From the NCBI RefSeq assembly GCF_024347355.1, contig NZ_AP025465.1:310001-374000 (forward strand): a stretch of 64,000 bases of DNA, written 5' to 3'. The number at the start of each line of letters is the position of its first letter. The stretch's first letter is position 1. This stretch comes from Vibrio chagasii. Its GTDB lineage: Bacteria; Pseudomonadota; Gammaproteobacteria; Enterobacterales; Vibrionaceae. A program made the translations under genes and the position numbers. Below are positions 47,201-56,776 of the stretch, piece by piece. The notes below the pieces were generated by a model, which was not told the origin of the DNA, did no database searches, and was given only the letters and a program-made list of their open reading frames with translations.

Positions 47201-48032
47201 GCTCAACAATTATCGCTTCTTCCATCCAGACTTACAGGCGACATTTGGGGTTCTAGATGACACAGCCGTCGATAATAGGTTCTTACTAGATACTGATGCT
47301 GGGGCTTGGTCTACAGATCGCAAGCATTGGTTGTTGAACGATGGTGCCGCTATTCTTGAGCGAGTTACGGGGACTGATGGGATTAGCCGCAAGGATAATC
47401 CTTTTAATACATCAGATGCTAACTCTACAGTCACACATTTTGGTTTGACGGTAGATGGCGTTGATCCCGTGTCATTTACTGATTCTGATACTTTGACAGA
47501 CTCTGCAGAGTTTCTGGTTCAACCTCCTGCTCGATATGGTCGAATGGCCCTAGATGATATTGGCGGCAACTCAGGCATTACCTTAACTATTCCATTGCGA
47601 GCTGAGTTCTGGGATGGCAGCGAATTTGTCGTCAACGATGATGATAATCGCAGCGCCTTTGATGGTTCAAAAGCTTGTAAACAAGTGATTTGGCACAGTG
47701 ACGGGGCGATAACCACGTTAGCTTCGCTTAACGGCAGTGGCAGCGTCGATAATGGTGAAGAAGAGGTCACCGCGGATCAAAATACGCCTGCTGGTAAAGA
47801 TACACCGCGCGAGCAAGTTCGTTTATGGTCAAGAATGGGCAACTCGAAGCCAAGCAAGAAGACGGGCGAAAATGAGATATCATGTTCGACAGATTACGAA
47901 GATCAACCTTGGTTGCAATACAATTGGCGTCAGTTAGGCGATGAAGATCCCTCAACTGTCGTCACATTCGGCATCTACCGTGGTAACGATCGAGTGATCT
48001 ACCGAGGTGAAACTGGCTTAACAGGTCAGTAA
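44241..48032 (+). CDS. mshQ: MshQ, giant exported protein with lectin-like domain
   Basis: 1,263 residues from the GTG at 44241 (ISILIRFPSVIF), with aagagg 9 bases upstream and overlap with the mshP stop. Longer in-frame starts lie inside mshP. A signal peptide ends at ATPSYA-YDE. Residues about 25-290 are rich in Asn/Ser and repeat-like beta stretches (SLNNGSVISGRVNTQ). Residues about 310-550 look like an L-type lectin/concanavalin fold (FDHYAHSGSGADGLALVLSD, GWLGLGIDEYGNYARSG). The C-terminal about 600 residues match the DUF6701 kind of MshQ proteins. A role at the pilus tip or in binding is an inference; no enzyme motif is seen. Confidence 0.88.
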   Translation: MISILIRFPSVIFFFLCVVAFGVATPSYAYDEIGIEHFPNVVQGHANRGIQCSLSRNASQLFVYNDATIKGTKGLDLHFCRGFNYMPSTSCDDQYGGRRACSISYTQYPALQLKPFQKASGRDSVSCTAPQNIYSPDLKFFTGFQGCHAAFMTSEHKIKSLVLYEASVIHFFDGEHWIEDLGMHDGSRIIIHGHVKIHVKKTAQLNGSQIEYADSKAQLILVSRNGVELNYSWSSQQQSKISGYVYAKSYVSLNNGSVISGRVNTQMLTVSDQSVIEDQEIQPARCEYLPKETFSSSNTDNWSIVAYKNSIKPHVENGRFRMNSLRYDQATAAVYNYLFPSDDNYLEVEFDHYAHSGSGADGLALVLSDASVPPQTGAFGGPLGYGLKPGIQGFAGGWLGLGIDEYGNYARSGGTDIGPGFTPNNVALRGSGRQDAAGNWVVGYRYIKGNHSLGNLDGRKGQAHRYKMIIDSRDSGKVFVTVKRMVGDTNLWQTVIPRFDVMQRYGQSVIPENFRVSITASTGSLTNVHDLDNFQVCADKHQKITEGIHHFEFDYAGSGSTCQSSDITLRACLNESCSKLYPRDAYNDGSLPALSVDLLPAQGSDVANWEGGTSVRFDNEVRLKLKGERAGKVKLGIAKSSIPQSGFDEARCRINGGPLSVANCEVTFSSHVLAVKVKDIVASKQSPGDNYLSFCSQNTSQEGLSRDVNMSIEYEVAPVDRSKPVSFIYQKKRKSGELFWSQPFELNTSNTKLKDVYFDNKGSAAFKIRYAEVGKIKLKARVADIDDSSGFKSFVSFPAGLRLSAYNHAGTKGDCSDTTEQCSRGFVAAGEVFETTVVAYQYDNSVARNYQESDLLMGNHVLYPVQGVDGQLLNTTLPEGAVWKEGEVKVPQAVSEVGAFELTVQAPIARQFGSGDIGKSVYLGSQAFKIEDGRLAIGRFYPKYFLQENPEWHVANQNDIAYLGQPYDSSVHQVFPMASGESSVGNALNNYRFFHPDLQATFGVLDDTAVDNRFLLDTDAGAWSTDRKHWLLNDGAAILERVTGTDGISRKDNPFNTSDANSTVTHFGLTVDGVDPVSFTDSDTLTDSAEFLVQPPARYGRMALDDIGGNSGITLTIPLRAEFWDGSEFVVNDDDNRSAFDGSKACKQVIWHSDGAITTLASLNGSGSVDNGEEEVTADQNTPAGKDTPREQVRLWSRMGNSKPSKKTGENEISCSTDYEDQPWLQYNWRQLGDEDPSTVVTFGIYRGNDRVIYRGETGLTGQ

Positions 48033-48101
48033 TAATATAATTTTTGATGGTTAAGTTAGGAATCTGTAAGAAATTACGGATTTCAGTCCATGTTTATACT
48101 T

Positions 48102-48130
48102 CAATGCCTTGCCGTGACAGCAAGGCATTG
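48102..48130 (+). other. Perfect 11-bp hairpin between mshQ and mreB
   Basis: caatgccttgc and gcaaggcattg enclose a 7-base loop, without an adjacent T-run (the next T-rich run is about 16 bases away). It lies in the mreB leader. It may be a terminator remnant of the msh transcript or a stabilising 5' stem. Confidence 0.5.
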
Positions 48131-48173
48131 GTACATTTAGTGCAATTTTTGTCTTCTAATTCTTGCAGGATGA

Positions 48174-49226
<1,053 letters not shown>

Positions 49227-49283
49227 TATCTAGTGTTAGGCTCTTTTATTATCTAGTTTTATGTAAAGAGCCTAGGACCTTGT

Positions 49284-49319
49284 CTATAGGATCAAATGTA
49301 GCTCTAGGATCAAATATAG
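49284..49319 (+). repeat. 18-bp tandem duplication before mreC
   Basis: ctataggatcaaatgtag and ctctaggatcaaatatag abut each other and differ at only 2 of 18 positions. The second copy supplies the agga that serves as the mreC ribosome-binding site, and the first duplicates it. It lies between the mreB 3' hairpin (about 49236-49274) and the mreC ATG. Confidence 0.8.
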
Positions 49320-49320
49320 A

Positions 49321-50208
49321 ATGAAGCCAATTTTTGGTAGAGGTCCCTCTCTACAATTGCGCCTGTTTTTTGCTGTAATTTTATCAGCCAGCCTTATGCT
49401 GGCTGATAGTCGTTTAGATGCTTTCTCAAATGTCCGCTATCTATTGAACAGCATGGTTGCCCCAATTCAATATGCAGCAAACCTACCTCGTACGATGTTT
49501 GACGGTGTATACGACCGTTTTAGCACTCGTAAAGGGCTGATCGAATCAAACCATAAGATGAAGCGAGAAGTCTTGCGACTGAAGAGCGAACTTATTCTGC
49601 TTGAGCAATATCAAGAAGAAAATAAGCGCCTTCGTAAGCTATTAGGCTCCCCGTTTATACGTGATGAAAAGAAAGTCGTTACTGAAGTTATGGCCGTGGA
49701 TACCTCTCCATATCGTCATCAAGTTGTGATCGATAAAGGTCAGATTGATGGGGTGTATGAAGGACAGCCGGTGATCAACGAGAAAGGTATTGTTGGTCAA
49801 GTGACGTTTGTTGCGGCTCACAATAGCCGAGTCTTGCTGCTGACGGATGCAAACAATGCGATTCCCGTCCAAGTTATCCGTAACGATATCCGTGTGATTG
49901 CTTCTGGTAATGGCATGATTGATGAAATTCAGCTAGAGCACATTCCAACCAGTACTGACATTCAGGAAGAAGATCTCTTGGTAACGTCAGGCCTTGGTGG
50001 TGTTTATCCAGAAGGTTACCCAGTCGCTTATGTTTCTAAGGTTGATTACGATCCGAAACGTGAGTTTGCGGTAATCAAAGCGGAACCTGTGGTTGAGTTT
50101 GATAAGCTTAGATATCTGCTGCTTGTGTGGCCTGACGAAAACAAACAGAAACAGACCGATCAATCCAACATAGAGCAAGCAATGTTAGAGGATGAAAATG
50201 GCCAATAG
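49321..50208 (+). CDS. mreC: Rod-shape determining protein MreC
   Basis: 295 residues. MKPIFGRGPSLQLRLFFAVILSASLMLADSRL matches the family's start with one membrane segment (about 12-30). A coiled coil (about 60-105) and a periplasmic beta-barrel domain follow (VVIDKGQIDGVYEGQPV, LLTDANNAIPVQV, VTSGLGGVYPEGYPVAYVSKV). Length equals vibrio MreC; the E. coli protein has a longer C-terminal tail. It bridges MreB to PBP2/RodA. It overlaps mreD. Confidence 0.96.
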   Translation: MKPIFGRGPSLQLRLFFAVILSASLMLADSRLDAFSNVRYLLNSMVAPIQYAANLPRTMFDGVYDRFSTRKGLIESNHKMKREVLRLKSELILLEQYQEENKRLRKLLGSPFIRDEKKVVTEVMAVDTSPYRHQVVIDKGQIDGVYEGQPVINEKGIVGQVTFVAAHNSRVLLLTDANNAIPVQVIRNDIRVIASGNGMIDEIQLEHIPTSTDIQEEDLLVTSGLGGVYPEGYPVAYVSKVDYDPKREFAVIKAEPVVEFDKLRYLLLVWPDENKQKQTDQSNIEQAMLEDENGQ

Positions 50209-50686
50209 CGTTTTAAGAAGCAAGACAGTAATTGGCTGTTCATTATTGATCGCGCTTATTCTGCAAACCATTCCATGGCCGGGTAGTTTAGACCTGTTCA
50301 GGCCGTCTTGGTTACTGCTGGTTACTTGTTACTGGGTTCTGGCTTTACCTCATCGTGTTAATGTAGGCAGCGCTTTGATTCTGGGCCTTTTGTGGGACCT
50401 TTTGATTGGTTCGACATTAGGTATTCGAGGCATGATGATGGCAATAGTGATGTACATTGTTGCGTTAAACTTCCTCGTCATTCGTAATATGGCGCTGTGG
50501 CAACAAGCCATGATCATTGCAGCGTTAACGGTATTGTTTGAAGTACTGATATTCTTCGGTGAATATTTGATTCAAGATGTTGTCTTCAATCCATTATCGT
50601 TATGGAGTGCATTGATAAACTGTATACTTTGGCCTTGGATGTTCTTGTTGATGAGACGCGTACGTCGCCATTGGCATGTGAGGTAG
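50198..50686 (+). CDS. mreD: Rod-shape determining protein MreD
   Basis: 162 residues from the second ATG (50198), the E. coli MreD length; gagg sits 6 bases upstream, whereas the first ATG (50192) abuts it. Five to six membrane segments and the conserved LFRPSWLLLVTCYWVLALPHR block are seen. It overlaps the end of mreC by 11 bases, so translation is coupled. Membrane partner of MreC. Confidence 0.95.
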   Translation: MANSVLRSKTVIGCSLLIALILQTIPWPGSLDLFRPSWLLLVTCYWVLALPHRVNVGSALILGLLWDLLIGSTLGIRGMMMAIVMYIVALNFLVIRNMALWQQAMIIAALTVLFEVLIFFGEYLIQDVVFNPLSLWSALINCILWPWMFLLMRRVRRHWHVR

Positions 50687-50693
50687 CGTGACG

Positions 50694-51338
50694 ATGGAAA
50701 AGAAACATTTAGTTTTGGCATCCGGTTCGCCGCGCCGCAAAGAATTACTATCTCAACTCGGTTATGAGTTTTCTGTCTTAGTCACCGATGTTGAAGAGTG
50801 TAAACACACTCAAGAAACCGCCGAAGAGTACGTTAAGCGACTATCTTTAGATAAAGCTCTAGCTGCGCTGTCTTTATTAACAACGAATCCTTCTGAAAAG
50901 CAGCATGTAGCTCCTAGTTCTGATACTGTAGTTGTTAGTTCTGATGCTATTTCTCTTGATTCTGAAATAGTGGTGCTTGGCTCTGACACTGTAGTGGTAA
51001 GCCAAGGGCAAGTACTCGAGAAACCCGCTGATTTTTCTGACTCTAAGCGTATGCTGACTCAGCTAGCGAATGAACGACATCAAGTGATGACGGCTGTTTC
51101 AGTGGTTTCACAAGAAAAACAAAAAACAGAAATCGTTATTACCGACGTATGGTTTAAACCCCTCAGTGAAAAAGAAATAGAACAATACTGGCAAACAGGG
51201 GAGCCATGCGATAAAGCCGGTAGCTATGGGATCCAAGGTTTGGGTGGGCGCTTTGTCACCCGAATCGAAGGTAGTTATTACGCCGTTGTCGGCTTACCTT
51301 TATTTGAAACGGACCAGCTACTGCAAGAATTCTTATAA
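50694..51338 (+). CDS. maf: Maf-like nucleoside triphosphate pyrophosphatase (YhdE type)
   Basis: 214 residues from the ATG at 50694, with gagg 10 bases upstream. A GTG at 50688 would add two residues. Motifs: LASGSPRRKELL (P-loop-like start), SDTVV, KAGSYGIQGLGGRFV, EGSYYAVVGLPL. It hydrolyses dTTP/UTP or modified nucleotides and is linked to septum regulation. It is about 20 residues longer than E. coli YhdE because of an internal repeat: SSDTVVVS (50917-50940) and GSDTVVVS (50980-51003). The first copy is extra and the second is the catalytic segment. It is placed in the mre-rng cluster as in E. coli. Confidence 0.93.
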   Translation: MEKKHLVLASGSPRRKELLSQLGYEFSVLVTDVEECKHTQETAEEYVKRLSLDKALAALSLLTTNPSEKQHVAPSSDTVVVSSDAISLDSEIVVLGSDTVVVSQGQVLEKPADFSDSKRMLTQLANERHQVMTAVSVVSQEKQKTEIVITDVWFKPLSEKEIEQYWQTGEPCDKAGSYGIQGLGGRFVTRIEGSYYAVVGLPLFETDQLLQEFL

Positions 51339-51358
51339 TTACTAATCTGAGGTGCACC

Positions 51359-52828
51359 ATGAGTGCTGAATTGTTGCTGAACGTGACCCCGAGTGAAACT
51401 CGCGTGGCCATGATTGAAGGGGGAACTCTTCAAGAGATCCATATCGAACGAGACGCTCGACGCGGAATCGTAGGAAATATCTATAAAGGTCGCGTTAGTC
51501 GTGTTCTTCCGGGAATGCAGGCTGCGTTTGTGGATATCGGTCTTGAGAAAGCAGCTTTTCTACACGCCTCTGATATTGTCCCCCACACTGAATGTGTCGC
51601 TGAAAATGAAAAGAAGCAATTTCAGGTTCGCGATATTTCAGAGCTTGTTCGTCAAGGGCAAGACATTGTGGTTCAAGTCGTAAAAGACCCGCTTGGTACC
51701 AAAGGTGCTCGCCTAACCACTGATATCACTCTGCCATCTCGTTACCTCGTGTTTATGCCGGGAGCGAGTCACGTTGGTGTTTCTCAACGTATCGATAGCG
51801 AATCCGAGCGTAATCGTCTTAAGAAGGTCGTCTCCCATTACTGTGATGAGCATGGTGGATTTATTATCCGTACTGCTGCAGAAGGCGCTGATTCAAACGA
51901 ACTCGCACAAGATGCGGCATTCCTGAAGCGTTTATGGCTCAAGGTATTGGAACGCCGTGGCAAGCATAAAGCGCGTACTCGTTTGTACGGCGAATTGTGT
52001 TTAAGTCAGCGTATCTTGCGTGACTTCGTGGGAACGGAACTGAGCAAGATTCAGGTCGATTCTCGCCTTGAGTATGAAAACCTAAAAGAGTTTACCTCTG
52101 AATATGTGCCTGAGCTGACTGATAAGCTTGAACTGTATGAAGGTGATAAGCCTATCTTTGATATGTACGATACTGAGAACGAAATTCAGCGTTCTCTGGA
52201 TCGTAAAGTCGAGCTCAAGTCTGGTGGCTATCTGATCATCGACCAAACGGAAGCAATGACTACGGTTGATATCAATACCGGCGCGTTTGTTGGTCGTCGT
52301 AACTTAGAAGAGACGATTTTCAATACCAATGTAGAGGCGACACAAGCGATTGCTCGTCAGCTACGTTTACGTAACTTAGGCGGTATCATCATAATCGACT
52401 TTATCGATATGCTGTCGGAAGACCACCGTAAGCGAGTACTAACTTCTTTAGAGAGTGCATTAGACAAAGATCGTGTAAAGACCAACATTAATGGCTTCAC
52501 ACAGCTTGGTTTAGTAGAGATGACGCGTAAGCGCACTCGTGAAAGTATTGAGCATATTCTGTGTTCGAGTTGTCCTGCTTGTGAAGGTCGTGGCAGCGTG
52601 AAGACAGTTGAAACCGTTTGTTATGAGATACTTCGAGAGATCACTCGTGTCAACCGTGCCTACGATGCTGACAAGTTTGTGGTTTATGCTGCAGCAGCGG
52701 TTGCTGAAGCGCTAGAAGGCGATGAGTCTCATGCGCTTGCTGAGCTTGAAGTGTTTATTGGTAAACAAGTTAAAATCCAGGCTGAGCCTCTGTACATACA
52801 AGAGCAGTTTGATGTTGTTATGATGTAA
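51359..52828 (+). CDS. rng: Ribonuclease G
   Basis: 489 residues. This endoribonuclease matures the 5' end of 16S rRNA and degrades some mRNAs. The N-terminal S1 RNA-binding domain (about 36-120, RGIVGNIYKGRVSRVLPGMQAAFVDIGLE, here described by its ends) precedes the RNase E/G catalytic domain with the metal-binding DxxD region around DQTEAMTTVDINTGAF and IIDFIDM. The zinc-link CSSCPACEGRG lies near residue 405. It lies 20 bases behind maf and ends 10 bases before yhdP. Confidence 0.97.
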   Translation: MSAELLLNVTPSETRVAMIEGGTLQEIHIERDARRGIVGNIYKGRVSRVLPGMQAAFVDIGLEKAAFLHASDIVPHTECVAENEKKQFQVRDISELVRQGQDIVVQVVKDPLGTKGARLTTDITLPSRYLVFMPGASHVGVSQRIDSESERNRLKKVVSHYCDEHGGFIIRTAAEGADSNELAQDAAFLKRLWLKVLERRGKHKARTRLYGELCLSQRILRDFVGTELSKIQVDSRLEYENLKEFTSEYVPELTDKLELYEGDKPIFDMYDTENEIQRSLDRKVELKSGGYLIIDQTEAMTTVDINTGAFVGRRNLEETIFNTNVEATQAIARQLRLRNLGGIIIIDFIDMLSEDHRKRVLTSLESALDKDRVKTNINGFTQLGLVEMTRKRTRESIEHILCSSCPACEGRGSVKTVETVCYEILREITRVNRAYDADKFVVYAAAAVAEALEGDESHALAELEVFIGKQVKIQAEPLYIQEQFDVVMM

Positions 52829-52838
52829 TGGAAATTTT

Positions 52839-55800
52839 GTGAGCTCAAGCGTTACTCTGATTCTACGTGCATGCTTATGGTTAGTGGTTACTCTCTTAGT
52901 AACGCTAGCCATTGCTGTTACTACACTGCGTGTAGCCTTACCCAATTTAAACAAGTATCAATCTGAAATTGAGCTTTGGGTAAATCAACATTCTGGTTTT
53001 GAGTTTTCTATTCAAGACGTGGGTGGTTTTTGGCGTAACACTCACCCCTCCATCGCGTTGCAAGGTGTAAAAGCCAGCCTTCCTAATGCAGAAGATGTAA
53101 CCTTCTCTGTTGAGCGTGTTGAAGTCGAGTTTGACTTGATTCAATCGCTCGTTCAGATGCGTCCGGTTGTAGCCGATCTGGTTATGAATCAGATGTATCT
53201 TGATATCCGTTCTATTGACCTGTTTGCTGGGCAAAATGAGACAGATAAACCCAAAGACTCTGGCTCTTCTAAGCGAGTGGTGAATGAGCTCGATAACCTG
53301 CTGCTGAAAACATTGGTCGACGTCACCGCGAAAGATTCCACCATTTTGTATCGTGCTGTTTCTGATGAAGAGCGTCAGCTTGATATCGAAACTTTAAAGT
53401 GGCAGAACTCAGGTAAACACCACCTTGCAGAAGGCGTGGTGAGTATCAAAGACGCTAACCTCAACTCTTTGTCAGTAAGCGCTAACTTTATTGATGGCGG
53501 CTCACTCACTGATGTGACTGGTGAGTTTTATGTCAGTGCAGATAACATCTCTATAAAACCTTGGTTAACCCGTTACATGCAGGCGGAGTCTGGCATTGAA
53601 ACGGGGACCTTGAGTCTAAATAGCTGGCTCACGCTACGTAATAGCAAGCCAGTCAGCGCCTACGTCGAAGTGCTGCCTTCAGAATTGACCTGGAACGAAG
53701 ACGGTAAGCATGACTTGATGCTTGAATCAGGCGTGTTTAAGTTGTCTCCAATCGATGATGGCTGGCAAGTGAATGTTCACTCTCTTAACTTGAGAACCGA
53801 TGACACGCCTTGGCCTGAGCTTGATGTAGCATTTAAATGGCAACAAGGTCCTTGGCTGCTTAACGTCTCTGAGCTTGATATTTCGACCATCACACCACTG
53901 ATTAAGCTGCTGCCAGACTCAGAAGAGTCAACCAAGATGATAAATGTGCTGTCTCCGGGCGGTACGGTCTCTGATATTCGTCTATCGATGGAATCTGGTA
54001 TCGAGAGCCTACGTTACTCCGCCAGTTTTTCTGATCTTGCGATTGAGCAATGGGATTTAGTACCGGGCTTTAGCCAAGTTTCTGGTAGCGTGTTCGGCTC
54101 TATGACCGAAGCAAAAGCCAGCCTACATGTTATTGACGATGTATTCCCGTATGGCGATGTTTTCCAAGCGCCTTTAAACATCAAGCAAGGTCAAGTTGAT
54201 ATTGTATGGCAGCAAGACGAGAGCGGCTGGAAGCTTTGGTCTGATAAAGTCACGGCAGCCACGCCAGATTTACAAGTGTTAGGTGCGTTTCGATTAGATT
54301 TCCCTAAAGATGCGAGCCCTTACTTATCATTTTATGGTGAAGCAGACGCTTACAACGTTGGCGAAACATGGCGTTACCTACCGACCTTAGCGCTTGGGCA
54401 AGACCTGACTGATTACCTATCTACTGCGATTCAGGCGGGTAAGGCTGATACGGTGAAGTTGCTGTGGCACGGTCAATTGGATAACTATCCGTACACCAAT
54501 CACGATGGTATTTTTCAAGTTTGGGCTCGATTAGAGGACGCTAAATTTAGCTTTGATACCGCATGGCCGCTGATTACAGACCTGCAACTTGATCTATTGT
54601 TTGAGAATGATGCGATGCATCTCGATTCTCGCTCTGCACAATTAATGGATGTGACTGCCGATCGAATCACAGGTCGTATTCCTTATTTGGGTGAAGGCGG
54701 CCATATCGAGATAGAAGCAAAGGCCACCGCGTCAGGTAATGCGGTACGTGATTACATGACGGCTTCGCCACTGGTTGACTCCGTGGGTGCTGCGTTAACC
54801 GCACTTCAAGTGAGCGGTGATGTCTCTTCCGAATTCCAGCTTAATATCCCATTCGACTCTGATAAAGAAGCCAGAGCGTGGGGTTACGCTGACCTAAGCG
54901 GCAACCATGTTGAAATTGAAGCGCCACCAATGGTGTTAGAAAACACCACGGGTCGTATCGAGTTTGATAATGATGTTGTGACAGCGAATGGTTTAGCGGC
55001 AGACTTGCTTAAACAAGGCATCTCTATTGATTTTAAAGGGCAGAATGATGGCCCTGGCTATGCAGTTGATATTGACGTTCTGGGCGATTGGGATGTGAAA
55101 CCTTTAGAGCCTTATATTGGAGAGCAATGGTTGAGTCGTCTATCTGGTCATGCGCAATGGCAAAGCCAGATTGATATCCAATTGAATGACATCGGCTTTA
55201 CTTACCAATTAGATTTACAGTCTGACCTAAAATATCTCGCGAGCGATTACCCATACCCACTGGCGAAAAAGTCATTAGAGAGTGGTTCTGCAAGGCTACA
55301 AGCATCGGGTAACCAAGAAGCGATTACTGCGCGTTTGCAGTTGCCGAATACCAAGTACCAAGCTGAAATTGATATCACAGGTGATGTGCCTGAGTTAACC
55401 GCGACCAACCTAGTGCTAGGTCGAGGCGGCTATAAAATTAGCCCTGTGGTTGGGCACCATGCATTGATTCGTACGGATAAGTTTAATGCTGATGATTGGC
55501 TTTCGGTGATCATGGAGCCGGTACAGCCATCAACTGCTGTTTTAAGCCAAATGAACACACCAACAATTCCTGCTCCAAGTCGTGTGACTTTTGAAAGTAA
55601 AGAGCTGATTCTTGGTGGTATTGCTTGGAATGATGTTGATTTTAGTGCACGCAAGAATAAACAAGCTTGGCAAATGGAAGTATCGAGCCAAGAGTTAGAA
55701 GGGGATATTAACTATCTGCCTCCTTATGATTTAACCGTGTCATTGGATCGCTTGCACCTGTTTGTTCCTGAATGGAGTGATAAATCAAAGCAAGAGCCAT

Positions 55801-56711
55801 TGCTGCAACGTAAAGAGCAAGAAGCACCGTTGATCTCTGAGTTGGATCGAAAGATTCATGATGTGATGCCGAATCTCAAGCTAACCCTGAATGACTTTTG
55901 GCTACAAGGCTATAAAGTTGGCAAAGTGGATTTTGAGCTGGCGAGAGAAGACAATCGCCTTGCGTGGAAGAAAATTCAGGTACGCAGTGGCGGCAACAAA
56001 GCAGATGTCAGTGGCTGGTGGGAATTGAATGGTGACAAGAGTCATTCTTCGCTGAAAGTTGATGTGGAAGGTGAAAACAACAGTGAGTTGATGGAGCGCT
56101 TTGGCATCACCTCGGGGATTCAAAAAGCACCATTTGAGCTAGAAGCTCAACTTGACTGGGACGGTTCACCTTGGGGTATTAAGATGGATACTCTAGATGG
56201 CGACGTAAAAACCAAGTTCGGTAAAGGTATTATTTCAGATGTGAGCGGGGCAGCTCGCTTACTTGGTTTGTTTAGCTTAGATTCGATCATCCGTAAAATG
56301 CAGCTCGATTTCTCTGATGTGTTTGATAAAGGCATGGCATTTAACAGTATTACAGGCTCGGGCAAGATTCAAAACGGTATATTCTTGACCAATGACCTGA
56401 ACATGGATGCCGTGGCGGGAGAGATGAAGATCAAAGGTATCGCTAACCTAAATACTCGTCAGGTAGATGCAGAAGTAAACTTTACGCCAGATATCACGTC
56501 GGGTATTCCTGTACTGACAGCGTTTGCGGTAACGCCTCAAACAGCGTTGTATGTGTTGGCGGTAACTACGGTGATTTCACCGGTTGTTGAGGTCTTTACT
56601 CAGGTTAATTACTCGGTGAAAGGTCCTCTGGATTCACCAACGGTAAGTGAGCTTTCTCGTAGCTCTGGTGAGTTCCAACTTCCAGAAAATCTAAGAAAGT
56701 TGGCAGAGTAA
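52839..56711 (+). CDS. yhdP: YhdP family AsmA-like intermembrane lipid transport protein
   Basis: 1,290 residues (E. coli YhdP has 1,266). One N-terminal membrane segment (about 9-31) anchors a very long beta-rich periplasmic part, with a C-terminal AsmA-like region (LDGDVKTKFGKGIISDVSGAARLLGLFSLDSI shows the family signature). YhdP, with TamB and YdbH, moves phospholipid between inner and outer membrane. GTG start at 52839 with tgga 7 bases upstream, 10 bases after rng. The gene order rng-yhdP-tldD region is the same as in E. coli. Confidence 0.93.
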   Translation: MSSSVTLILRACLWLVVTLLVTLAIAVTTLRVALPNLNKYQSEIELWVNQHSGFEFSIQDVGGFWRNTHPSIALQGVKASLPNAEDVTFSVERVEVEFDLIQSLVQMRPVVADLVMNQMYLDIRSIDLFAGQNETDKPKDSGSSKRVVNELDNLLLKTLVDVTAKDSTILYRAVSDEERQLDIETLKWQNSGKHHLAEGVVSIKDANLNSLSVSANFIDGGSLTDVTGEFYVSADNISIKPWLTRYMQAESGIETGTLSLNSWLTLRNSKPVSAYVEVLPSELTWNEDGKHDLMLESGVFKLSPIDDGWQVNVHSLNLRTDDTPWPELDVAFKWQQGPWLLNVSELDISTITPLIKLLPDSEESTKMINVLSPGGTVSDIRLSMESGIESLRYSASFSDLAIEQWDLVPGFSQVSGSVFGSMTEAKASLHVIDDVFPYGDVFQAPLNIKQGQVDIVWQQDESGWKLWSDKVTAATPDLQVLGAFRLDFPKDASPYLSFYGEADAYNVGETWRYLPTLALGQDLTDYLSTAIQAGKADTVKLLWHGQLDNYPYTNHDGIFQVWARLEDAKFSFDTAWPLITDLQLDLLFENDAMHLDSRSAQLMDVTADRITGRIPYLGEGGHIEIEAKATASGNAVRDYMTASPLVDSVGAALTALQVSGDVSSEFQLNIPFDSDKEARAWGYADLSGNHVEIEAPPMVLENTTGRIEFDNDVVTANGLAADLLKQGISIDFKGQNDGPGYAVDIDVLGDWDVKPLEPYIGEQWLSRLSGHAQWQSQIDIQLNDIGFTYQLDLQSDLKYLASDYPYPLAKKSLESGSARLQASGNQEAITARLQLPNTKYQAEIDITGDVPELTATNLVLGRGGYKISPVVGHHALIRTDKFNADDWLSVIMEPVQPSTAVLSQMNTPTIPAPSRVTFESKELILGGIAWNDVDFSARKNKQAWQMEVSSQELEGDINYLPPYDLTVSLDRLHLFVPEWSDKSKQEPLLQRKEQEAPLISELDRKIHDVMPNLKLTLNDFWLQGYKVGKVDFELAREDNRLAWKKIQVRSGGNKADVSGWWELNGDKSHSSLKVDVEGENNSELMERFGITSGIQKAPFELEAQLDWDGSPWGIKMDTLDGDVKTKFGKGIISDVSGAARLLGLFSLDSIIRKMQLDFSDVFDKGMAFNSITGSGKIQNGIFLTNDLNMDAVAGEMKIKGIANLNTRQVDAEVNFTPDITSGIPVLTAFAVTPQTALYVLAVTTVISPVVEVFTQVNYSVKGPLDSPTVSELSRSSGEFQLPENLRKLAE

Positions 56712-56776
56712 AAGTAAGCCCTAATATACAGATAAATAGTGATTTCTGAATCATAATGAATGGAGAAGCAGTACAC

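Noticed and set aside
31206..48032. MSHA region as a recent mobile island
   Set aside because: No integrase, transposase, attachment site or tRNA junction is visible. Codon and base use look like the neighbours, so any transfer is ancient.
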